A DNA stretch of 64,000 nt from Symbiodinium natans (Eukaryota; Sar; Dinophyceae; Suessiales; Symbiodiniaceae). The position numbers were made by a program, and so were the translations under genes. Positions 33,244 through 45,200 of this stretch are shown in pieces. The stretch covers positions 1 to 64,000 of the forward strand of contig CAJNDS010002491.1 of the NCBI GenBank assembly GCA_905221605.1, read 5' to 3'. Position 1 is the stretch's first letter, and every line of letters starts with the position of its first letter. The notes under the pieces are model-generated. The model was not told the DNA's origin. It made no database searches and worked only from the letters and a program-made list of their open reading frames with translations.

Positions 33244-36200
33244 CTGGCCAGGCAGCAATAAAGGATGCGGCCGCGACTGCCATGCTCGCCTGCGGTTCAG
33301 CTGCATGGTTGAGGGCTGTCAGCCCTCTGCACCCTAAACCCTAAACCCTAAACCCTAAGCCCTAAGCCCTAAACCCTAAACCCTAAGCCCTAAACCCTGA
33401 ACCCTAAACCCTAAACCCTCTAAGCCCAGAGGGCCTAAACGTCCTAAACCCGAAAGGCCTGAACCCTAAAAAAACCTACGACGCTGGTCCTTTTCGGCGT
33501 TGAACACGTGTAAAAGATCCAAGTCCCGTCGTGTGTCAGATCGGGATGACGAATCTTCACGCGGTGATAAGGCCATTGAGAAAGGTCTTATTCTCGTGGT
33601 ACATCCCTAACCCTAAACCCTAAACCCTACACCCTAAGGCTGGTGTTTCAGAACAACATCCTGAACACTGAGCTCCCGAAACCCGACTACCGGTTTAGGG
33701 CTTGAAGGCTTCAACTTCTAACAAAGCCAATCCCAAAAAATATAGAAGCCGTTCAAGCACTATCGGCGCAAACTACCCTAAAAATCATGCAGGATACTCT
33801 GTAGCTCAACCTTTCCCCCGCGGCTTCGCTCAGGGAGGGAAGCCCGACGTAAGACCAACCTTAATCCTGAAACCCTCATCCCTAGATCCCGAAACCCTGA
33901 AACCCTGAAATCCTGAAACCCTGAAACTTTGAAACCCTGAACCCTAAACCCCAAAACCCCAAACCCTAAAACCCTAAAGCCCTAAAACCCTAAAACCCTG
34001 AAGCCTGAAACGCTAAAACCCTAAATCCCAAAACCAGAAGGTGGGGTAGGAAACGTTCTGACTCCCTAGCGCTCCCTGGCGTCCTAAACTGTTGCAGTAG
34101 GATCTTAGGATTTAGGGTCCACAAGATTTAGGGCTTAGGGTTGGGGATTTGGATTTAGGGTTTTGGAGTTTAGGGATTAGGATTTAGGGCTTTTGGAGTC
34201 TGGATTCGGAGAGGAGCACCCAACCCAGGGTTTAGGGTTTAGGGTTTAGGGTTTAGGGTTTAGGGTTTAGGGTTTAGGGTTTAGGGTTTAGGGTTTGGGG
34301 TTTAGGGTTTAGGGTTGAAGCTGGAGCTTGCCTGATTCACGAGCTCGTTCTGCTTGGCGGCCGCTATCACCTGGCTTCTTGGGTTCAGGCGGCCACCTTC
34401 CTCCCAAACCCGAAGCCCCAAAACCCAAAACCCAAAACCCCAAACCCAAAACCCAAAACCCAAAACCCTAAACCCTAAACCCCTAAACCCCTGAACCCCT
34501 AAACCCCTAAACCCCTAAACCCGAAACGCTAAACCCCCAGACGCACCTGATGTCTCCAAGTGTCAGGATCCGAAAACCCCCACCTATACAGGCTGGTTTA
34601 GGGTTTAGGGTTTAGGGTTTAGGGCTTAGGGTTTAGGGTTTAGGCTTAGGGATTACATGGGTTTAGACCCAAGATCGGGGTAGCCCTTTTAAACCTCAAA
34701 TAGAATAGAACCCCCTTACAGAGACCCCCCCACAAAGGGTATCCCGATTGTCGAAAACCCCCACATGGGATTAGACCCCGTAGCCCGAAAGGACTCAAAG
34801 GTTGCCTGGTTGACTGCTGGAAGTTGTAAAGGAGGGTCACAAGTTCGCACAGGTAGTAATCGACATAACGCTACTTCTGGTAAGATGTAGGGCTTTGCGA
34901 GGCATCCCTTAAGGAGCCCTTGGAAGGACACATATAAGGCCTTAGGGAGAATTGTTTCGGAAGAGCCCTCCTAAACTCTAAGCCATATGAACCCAAACCT
35001 TCAACCGGTTTAGGGTTTAGGGTTTAGGGTTTAGGGTTTAGGGTTTAGGGTTTAGGGTTTAGGGTTTAGGGTTTAGGGTTTAGGGTTTAGGGTTTGACCG
35101 CACCTCAGCAGCACGACTCGGATACTCGCCGCGCATGGCTTGCAAGCGATCCTCACTTTGGGATCTCGCTGTTGGCCTATTGTGCTTTCTGTCGAGGGAG
35201 GGGGGGGTTTAGGGTTCAGGGTTCAGAGCTCAGGTTTATGGGTTTAGGGTTTAGGGTTTAGAGTTCAGGTTTATGGTTTTAGGGTTTAGAGTTCAGGTTT
35301 ATGGGTTTGGGGGTTTAGGGGTTCGGGGAGTAAGGCTGGCAGGTTCAGGGTTGTATACGTGAGAGCACCTGACCCTAAAACACTCAACTGAACGGGCCCA
35401 GGTAAGTGCCAAACCTGGGGTAGAGAACCCCAGAACCCTTAAACCCTATATAAGCACTTGGATCCTTAAACCCTATATAAGCACTTCTATCCTTACACCC
35501 TATACAAGCACTTCGATCCTTGAACCCTATATAAGCACTTCTATCATGAGCAGGTTGCCCGCTTCGAGAACCGAGACACCGAACCTGACGAACGAAAGCA
35601 TATCCGAGCAGCTACGCAAGTGTCCGCGATCTCCTGCCCGGCTCTGGGTTAGGGTTTAGGGTTTACGGCTTACTAAACCCCAGTAAGATAGCCCTAAACC
35701 CTGAACCCGGAGCCCAGATACCCTCAACCCCCCTCAACGCTTAAAGCCCTAAACCCTGAACCCTAAGTTTTCTTGAGCCGACTACTGATACTGTGAGATC
35801 GACACTCAAAGTCCTCAAAGCCCTCAACCCCAAATACTTCTTGAGCCGACTGAGTCAGCCCCACAAAAAGGCTCATCGAAACCCTGCAAGCACTGAAAGC
35901 CCTCAAAGCCCTAAACCCCTAAAAGCCTTCAAAAGCCCGAAAAGGTAGTTCCGCTATGGGTCTTTAGTCTTTCTGGTTGTTTAGGGTTTAGTTAGGGTTT
36001 AGCTGACAGTTTAGGACTTAGGGTTTAGGGTATGCTAAACTTAAGGGTTTAGGTTCAGGATTTCGGGCTGAGGGATGCGGATTTATGGTTCAGAGGCTTC
36101 CCTCCCCGCAACCCTCCCCCACAAAAGCAAGCCTTTGCCCCCACCTCCTACTCACAACCCTAAACCCTGCACCCTAAAGCCTAAACTCTGCCCCCTAAAC

Positions 36201-39200
36201 CCTAAACCCTAAACCCTAAACCCTAAACCCTAAACCCTAAACCCTATAACATCGCCTGGCAGAGCTTTACCTGCCGCGCGCGCTTGAGCTCCGCAATGAT
36301 GCCGTGGAGGTCGCTGATGGCATTCACGAGGAGGCCTCAGACTTAGCGTTTAGGGTTTAGGGTTTAGGGTTTAGGGTTTAGGGTTTAGGGTTTAGGGTTT
36401 AGGGTTTAGGGTTTAGGGTTTAGGGTTTAGGGTTTAGGTTTCAGGCTGCTTTTTGTGCCTTGCTAAATCCCTAAACCCTAAAACCTTAGACAGTGGAGGG
36501 TTTAGGGTGGTGTTAGGGTTTACAGCTTGGATGAGGGAGCTTTGGAGGATTGTCTGGTCATGGGTTTCTTAAGGGGTTGCTTGGGGTTGAGGGTGTTTCG
36601 GGGCTTAGGGACTTCAGGGTTTAGGATGGTGTGGTGTTTTAAAAGGGCCTGCCGGATTGGTCTACCAGTGGTCGGGATCTAAGGGCGCATTGAAGGGGGG
36701 GGGGGGTCCAAGATCTTGTACACAGCCTTGGTCAAACTTCTCCACTCCGAAAAAGGGCAGGATATTGAAGCGCCGAAACACATCTGCCACCCAAATCAAA
36801 GACCAGGATCGCCTTTCAAGCGCGGCCTTCTCATGTGCGTTCTTGCACCTGCTTCCAGGGTTGCCCTCGGCCTCTTCACCACCATCGATCCTCTCGTGCC
36901 AGTGAGTTGCAGCTTCCGTGCCGCTCTCCAACGAGTCGTTTAGGGTTTAGGGTTTAGGGTTTAGGGTTTAGGGTTTAGTCGGTGACGAAGAAGAGCAGCC
37001 TGGTGGGCTTGACACGCCTCTATGAAGTCCGCAAAGGCGTTGAAAAAGCGAGTCACGAAGGCCAAGCAGCGAACGAAAACCAAAACCTAAGTCCTAAACC
37101 CAAACCCCCAGGACCCAAACCCCCCAACGCCCTAAACCGTAAACAAAACAACTGAACCCCTAAACCCTAAACCCTAAACCCTAAACCCTAAACCCTGAAC
37201 CCCAAGGCCCTGTTCCGCCCCGCCGGGTCTATGAAGACCTCGGGACTCCCCAACACAAATACAAGTAAAAACAAGCCAAGGGTTCAGGGCTTCGGGTGTT
37301 TAGATTTCCTAAACCCCGAATACCCTAAACCCTAGTAAACCCTGAATCCTAACCCTAATCCCTAGACTAGACCCTAGACCCTAGACCCGAGACCCTAGAC
37401 CCCAGACCATAGACCCTAGACCCGAGACCCTAGACCCTAGACCCTAGACCCTAAACCCTAAACCCTAAACCCTAAACCCTAAACCCTAAACCCCAAACCC
37501 TAAACCCTACTTTGGCCCAGCTAGGGGGCACCCTTAACCCTAAACCCTAAACCCTAAACCCTAAACCCTAAACCCTAAACCCTAAACCCTAAACCCTAAA
37601 CCCTAAACCCTAAACCCTAAACCCTAAACCCTAAACCCTAAACCCTAAACCCTAAACCCTAAACCCTAAACCCTAAAAACCCTAAACCCTAAACCCTAAA
37701 CCCTAAACCCTAAACCCTAAACCCTAAACCCTAAACCCTAACCCTAACCCTCAACCCCAAACCCTAAACCCTACTTTGGGACCCCCCCCCCCCCCCCAAG
37801 TTGAGGCCAAACTGCCACCCTCAAACCCCAAACCCCAAACCCCTAACCCCAGAAACCTAAGCCCTGCTTTGGCCCAGCCCCCAAACCCTAAACCCTAACC
37901 CTAAACCCCAAACCCTAAACCCTAAACCCTAAACCCCAAACCCTAAACCCTAAACCCTAAGCCCTACTTTGGCCCCCCAAGTTGAGGCCAAAATGCCGAA
38001 CTCGTGGCCGCCCACCATCTTCTGGTCCACGCTGACCTTTCGGGGCCGAAGATCTGGGGTTGGCAGGGGGCTAGGGTTTAGGGTTTAGGGTTTAGGGTTT
38101 AGGGTTTAGGGTTTAGGGTTTAGGGTTTAGGGTTTAGGGTTTAGGGTTTAGGGTTTAGGGTTTAGGGTTTAGGGTTTAGGGTTTAGGGTTGACAAGCTTC
38201 AGGCTTGATAGTTGAGCTGAGTGGTGGAGGGATCTAGGAATTAGGGATTGGGGTTGAGGGCTTCGCTTTTGAGCTTGGGTTTCAAGGCAGGGTGGTTTGG
38301 GGCTTCAGGGCCTGACCTTGAACCCTAAGCCCTAAACCCTAAACCCTAAACCCTAAACCCTAAACCCTAAACCCCTGGTGTTCAGGTGTGTCCCTGAAGT
38401 GGGAGCTGCCAGGCTGGGAGCTTCAAGCCCAACTCTGGTCATGCTCAAAAACTCTGCCGCATCAAGAACCTTTCAGCCCTTAGGGTTAGGGTTAAGGGTT
38501 AAGGGTTAAGGGTTAAGGGTTAAGGATTAAGGATTAAGGGTTAAGGGTTAAGGTTAAGGGTTAAGGGTTAAGGGTTAAGGGTTAAGGGTTAAGGGTTAAG
38601 GGTTAAGGGTTAAGGGTTAAGGGTTAAGGGTTAAGGGTTAAGGGTTAAGGGTTAAGGGTTAAGGGTTTAGGGTTCAACACAGGCTCATGGGTGTAGGAGG
38701 CATGTGCTCCCAAAAGCACCAATTGAGAATATGGGGGCACAGGGAAAACCACGTTTGGGAGAAAACCCTGTGCTCCACACTGCAGAAGTGCCCGGTTTAG
38801 ATTTAGGGTTCAAGACCTCCCCTCATCCCTAAACCCTAAATGCACTCATCCCTAGACCCCTAAACGCACTCACCCCTAAACCCTGAAGTGTCCTCTTCCC
38901 TAAAACCCGAGGTTTATAGGGTTTCGGGCTTAGGGCCTAGGGCAGTTTAGGGTTTAGGTATTAGGTTTAAGGGTTTAGGGAATCCTCAACACCCGAGACG
39001 CCAAGCTCGGGCCCCAGCGCACAGCACTCGCACGTCGCTCAGGAAGCCTGGGTACCTTCATCCAGAGGAGAAGTTGCGTGGCGTCACGGGCTTGCGGCTT
39101 TAAACCCTATAAACCCGAAACCCTAAAGCCTAAACCCAATAAAGAGTTTCGAGTCTAGGGTCTGTGAAAGACCCCAGACACCCTCAACTAACCCCAAACC

Positions 39201-42200
39201 CTAAACCCTAAACCCTAAACCCTAAACCGTCTAAACCGTCTAAACCCTAAACCCTAAATCCTAAACCCTAAACCCTTAACCTCTGAACCTCTGAACCTTT
39301 GAACCCGAAATCCTGAACCCTTAGCAGCCCTGGCGCAACATCAGGCAGTCCCGGTTCGCCAGATACTGGAGCAGCTCCTTCCTGAGGTCCTGTTCAGATT
39401 CTTTTGGGGACCCTAAACCCTAAACCCTAAACCCTTTGGGGGGGAACTGAGGGCTTGGACCCTAAACCCTAAACAAACCCTAAACCCTAAACCCTAAACC
39501 CTAAACCCTATTCCACAAAAGCCTCTGGCTTCAAAACTCCTAAACCCTACCCTAAACCCTAAACCCTAAGCCCTAAACAAACCCTAAACCCTAAACCCTA
39601 AACCCTAAACCCTAAACCCTAAACCCTATTCCACAAAAGCCAACATAATTAAAAAAAAAAACGCTGCAACTCTTCAAGCACTACTTGGAACCTCAGAACC
39701 CGCTGAGTTGGCTGCTTATTCCCCCCACAAACAACTACAAGGCACCAACGCCCAAGAGAATTGCTGTAGGGTGTAGGGCTTCCGGTTTAGGGCTTTTAGG
39801 GTTTAGGGTTTAGGGTTTAGGGTTTAGGGTTTAGGGTTTAGGGCTTAGGGCTTAGGGCTATTTCGGGGCACAGGTGGGCTTCAGTTCAGTGGACTCCTTG
39901 AGAGCGTCTTTCTCGGTGGTGTCTTCATCGTCGGAGTCCTTCGTGGGGGGTCTTCGGCCCTGAGCCTAAACCCTTAACCCGGATTCGGGTTGAGGGTTCA
40001 TGGGCTGTAGGGTTTAGGGCTAGGGTTTAGGGTTTAGGGTTTAGGGCTTAGGGCTTAGGGTTTAGGTTTTAGGTTTTAGGGCTAGGGTTTAGGGTTTAGG
40101 ATTCATAGGGTTCATAGGGTTCGTAGGGTCATAGGGTCATAGGGTTTAGGGTTTAGGCTTTAGTGGCCTTGAGACTATTGGCTGCCATGCACGAAGACTT
40201 GGGAATCGACATTGTTCGGGCTCCTGTTGGGTTCTAGGCTGCCCGGTAACCTAGGCTTAAAAAAAGGGTGCCCTTTTTTGCTTAAAGGGGTTTATAAGGG
40301 AACCTAAACCCCCCCAAAAAAGGGAATAAGGGCACTACTGGGCATCCTAGGGTTAGGGTGCCAATTTCCAAGGGGTTTAGGGTTTGGGGGTGTATGTCCC
40401 CAATACCACGGTTGTCAAAAAATGTCTCAGAAGACCTAAACCCTCAACCCTAAACCCTGAACCCTAAGCCCGAAACCCTGAACCCCCTCCGCGTCCCCGT
40501 CTGCGCGCAACGCATCGCATTGGGAGATGACAAAGGTCAGCGCACCTGCTGCCCATGCCCTAAACCCTAAAACCTAAGCCCTAAACCCTAAACCCTAAGC
40601 CCTAAACCCTGAACCCTGAACCCTGAACCCAAGGCTTTGCGGACTTGGAAACTCTGCGAGGTGGCTGCCTTAGGGTGCTTCGGGTGGTTTGAGAGTCTCT
40701 GCAAGCATCCTCGGGTTCCGGTGGTGCATAACAAAGCCCTCAACCCTAAATAAACCCTAAACCCTAAACCCCTGAACCCCTCAACCCCTAAGCCCCTAAA
40801 CACTAAACCCTAAACCCTAAACCCCAAACCTGAAGCTCCAATTCCCCGACAAAAGCCAGGTCTCAGAACCAAGAAAAAAACCTGCACCTGACATGGAGAC
40901 AACCCTCGTTTCGGGTTTAGGGTTTTGGGTTTAAGGACCTTAATCCCTGCATATTGCAATCTGCACCTGGGGTGGAGTAGAGGTGTGGTGCGAGGTCAGA
41001 TATCCGGTCCAGCAACACGGCGAGGGAGTCTGACTTCACCTTGGTGTTGTGAGTGTTCACCCTCAGGTCTCTTCTGGAAACTCCTTACCGACCGCTGCTA
41101 CCGTTTGGAGTTACTGTGATCCCTTTCCCCAGGGGATTACCCAGGGTTAACCCACCTATAGAACATTTCCCCCTCCCCCGAATCCGGCTTTGCTCTAGCA
41201 TATATTTAAAACAAAAACTTTTCACCTGATTTAAAGTCATCAAAGTTAAATCATGTGAAATACATCTCCTTGATGAGGTCATCAAAGTTAAATCATATGA
41301 AATACATCTGCCTCATTTACATGTTCGTGAACATCTTCTGGCTTCGGGGGTTATAGGGAGGGTTGAAGCTTTGATACGCTTTAAGGTGCAGGACATTGGG
41401 GTCTAGAGCTCGTGCCCAGCTTCGGAGAAGAGAAGGCCCGAAGGGATTTGGAGCTACGGCCTTGCAGCCTGGCCCGGCATACGGTTTAGGGTTTAGGGTT
41501 TAGGGTTTAGGGTTTAGGGTTTAGGGTTTAGGGTTTAGGGTTTAGGGTTTAGGGTAGTAACGGTAGGTCACCCTTTGTGGGGTTGGAGACTGAAACGCGG
41601 GAACCCACAACCCACAAAAGGGCCGAAGGGTACCACTGGTCTACCGCGGGAACCCCAAACCCCAAACCCCAAACCCCAAAAGGAATAACGTAGGCGACCC
41701 AGAGGTGTAAACCCCAAACCCTAGACCCTAAACCCGAAACTTCAAACCCTAAACCCTAAACCCTAAACCCTAAACCCTAAACCCTAAACCCTAAACCCTA
41801 AACCCTAAACCCTAAACCCTAAACCCTAAACCCTAAACCCTAAACCCTAAACCCTACCTGGGCTACCCAGGGGTGTAGGGGTTCAGATCTGGCCGACTGC
41901 TTCCGATGGGCCGAGTTGTACTTCACGAGGATGATTAGGCCGTGGCACATGGAGAGGAGCTGCTGGAAGCAGTCCTTTTAGGGTTTAGGGTTTAGGGTTT
42001 AGGGTTTAAGGTTTAGGACACCCGAGAACCGTAAACCCTCGCCACTCGGAAGCAAACTCGTCCTACGCCCCTAAACCGTGAACCCGACAAGCCTCAAACC
42101 CTCAACCGTAGTCTCTGGATACCTCAGTAGGCTTTAGCTGTACCAAGTCCCGCCCACACAGCAAAGGCTGAGTATCCCAAAAACACCCCATACACAAACC

Positions 42201-45200
42201 TGCCAGCATGCATAAGGAACTCTACGTACTCTGACCCTATTTCATCTGGCTTTCCAGAGCTTTGGTTCTGGGCTAGGAGTTTAGGCTTAGGTTAGGGTCT
42301 CGGGCTGAGGGATTGAGGGGCTTCTCGGCTGGTCGTGTAAAGAAAACTTGCAGGGCGGCACGCCCCCCTCCCTGCAACACCAAACACACATCTCATGGCC
42401 TAGATCCCATACTTCTTCCTCTGCAGCCCTAAACCCTAAACCCTGAACCCTGAACCCTAAACCCTGAACCCTAAAACCTCCAAACCCTAGCCCTAAACCC
42501 TAAACCCCAAGCCTTGAACCCTGAACCCAAGACCAGCCCCTTTTTGCCAGCCTTCACGACCGGGTTGTCTGTCTCGTCCTACACAGGGGGGTAGGGCTTT
42601 TGGAGGGCCTGAGGTTTAGGATTCAGGGTTCGGGTTTGGGGTTTAAGCCGTAAACCCAGAACACTCAACCCAAAACCCTGAACCCGAAACCCTGAACCCA
42701 CAACTGAACCCTGAAGCGAACTTGGCTCTTGGGATGGTCTTTGAGCTTTTACGGCTTTGGCGCCGAAACTAGGGTTCAACCCTGAACACTGTAAACCCAC
42801 CCTAAACCCTAAACCCTCAACCCCAAACCCTAAACCCTACATCCTCAAATCCGTAATCAACCCTCCAGGTGCTTGGGTTCACCGGGCTGAGTTTGGGTTA
42901 AGGGTTAAGGGTTAAGGGTTAAGGGGTAAGGGTTTAGGGTTTAGGGTTTAGGGTTTAGGGTTTAGGGTTTAGGGTTTAGGGTTTAGGGTAAGCCGCGGAG
43001 GAGCGCGCCTGCCCGGGCATGTCTACGAGGCGCATCGAGCCGTCGCAGATCCCGGCGGAGAGGAGGGTCTCGATGGGAGAACACGCCTTCCAGTGACTCT
43101 AAGCAACACCCTAAACCCTAAACCCTAAACCCTAAACCCTAAACCCTAAACCCTAAACCCTAAACCCTAAACCCTAAACCCTAAACCCTAAACCCTAAAC
43201 CCTAAACCCTAAGCCCTAAACCCTAAACCCTAAACCCTAAACCCTAAACCCTAAACCCTAAACCACACCCCACACCCTACACCCTACACCCTAAACCTTC
43301 ACCCCCCCCCCCAAGCCCTATAGGCATCTTATGAACCCCTTACAAAGCCCCTATAAGACCTGTGGCCTAATACCCAAAAGCCCTGCACCCTGATCCGAAG
43401 GCACCACCCAGGTTGCGGAGTCTCTTGTTTGAGAGTTTAGGAATTAGGGTTTAGGGCTTTTAGGGTTTAGGGTTTAGGGTCAAGAGCTCTGAAGGGCTTA
43501 GGGTGTAGGGTTTAGGGTGAGTTCAGCGAGGGTGTAGAACTTGGATCGACGACTGCTGGGTGCCGCAATGTCGCAGGAGTATAGTTCATTAGCTTTTTGG
43601 GTTTAGGGTTTAGCGTTTTGGCCCGAAAGAAAGCCATAACCCAACCCCTAACCCTAACCTAACCTCGAAGCCCTAAACCCTAAATCCATTCTTGCGTGTA
43701 GGGGGTTGGGAGACTTGTGTGTCTCGAGTTGAGGGCTTGGGACTGCAGAGAAGCCCTAAACCCTAAACCAAAACCCTAAACCCTAAACCCTAAAAAAATA
43801 TCGAGTCTCGACTGCATGCCGAGACACGACGCAGAGGTCCACGATCTGCTTGCTCTCCTTGGGGTAGGTTTAGGGTTTAGGGTTTAGGGTTTAGGGTTTA
43901 GGGGTTAGGGTTTAGGGTTTAGGGTTTAGGGTTTAGGGTTTAGGGTTCGGGGGTCTAGGGTTTAGAGTTTAGGGTATCGCCTAGTACCCCAAGCTCAGCT
44001 TAAAGGGAACGTCTGCTTCTCTGTTGAGTGCGAGGCATGTCGATGCAGGCGACGCGATCCTACCGTTCATGCCCCGTGTCGTTTGAAACCTTGGGATGTG
44101 AAACTGCCATTTTCCAACAACTCGGATGCTCTGCCACACGCACATACGAAGAAAGCCAGCGAACAACCTGAAGCAAGTGGAACGCCATAAGCCCACGCCT
44201 GCAAATCCCTAAGCCCCTCAACGTAGAACCCGGTGCGCCTACAACAGCCCATCCAATATGGGAGTTTACGAAACTCAGGGACCCCTGATATAGACCCCCA
44301 AATAGTAGGATCCCCTTACATAAGGACCCCCCAAAAGGTACATCTAATATCGTAAACCTCCATATGTGGCAAGCATCCTTCTCCCGTACCTGTGGAAGTG
44401 ACAGGCGAAGTGACGACCCAAGCGTGTTGGGTAAATCCGAATCTCTGAACCCTACCCTCCAGAACCTAGACCTCAAACTATCATAAGTTATACAGGGTAT
44501 AGGTCATAAGGTGTGCCAGAAAGCATGGACGACAGGGCACTACCCTGGGGCTTTCAGGGGGTGCTTGTTGCGGGCCAGCCTCATTCTGGCTTAAGGTAGA
44601 GAGGCTTTGCGGTCAATCCTAAACCCTAAACCCTAAACCCTGAACCCTAAACCCGAAACCCTAAACCCTAACCCGCGACCCGGACTGTGAGAGGTTCCTT
44701 GGCTGACACGTCCGTTCAGGTCAAGGTACGTCGGACGCCAGCGTCAAGGCTTCCAACAGTAGGGTTTAGGGTTTAGGGGGTCGGGTTTAGGGGGGCACCA
44801 TGAAATCCTCAAAGACACTTAAGACCCTAAACCCTAAACCCTATAAACCCTAAACCCTAAACCCTAAGACTTTATCAGTAGCACTAAGCCCACTTCTGCC
44901 GGTCCCCTAACCCCAGCATAGCCAACTTCTCTAAATCTCTAAGAGTAGTTACATGGTCCCTTAGTATGGTCCCTTAAAAAGGGACCCCTTAAATACACCT
45001 ATATACCCTTAATTCAGCAGAACCCTTGAAGGAAGGTAAGGGACCATACAGAGGACCCCTTGAAAATCGGGGTCTCTCTTCCTTGAGCCCTAAAGTCTAC
45101 ACCCTAAACCCTGAGCCCGAAACCCTAAACCCTAAACCCTGAGCCTGCTCATTGAGGCTCTTGATCCGGTTCAGGATCTCTTTCCTCCCTTCCACCACCT

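Noticed and set aside
35554-35619. Plus-strand exon VARFENRDTEPDERKH
   Set aside because: Attractive frame and splice signals, but the minus exon 35605-35633 in the same island links two GTPase-model exons in phase.
43009-43098. WD40 repeat (first reading of LLSAGICDGSMRLVDM)
   Set aside because: VDMPG fits a GTPase G3 motif better, and neighbouring exons supply G1 and G4.
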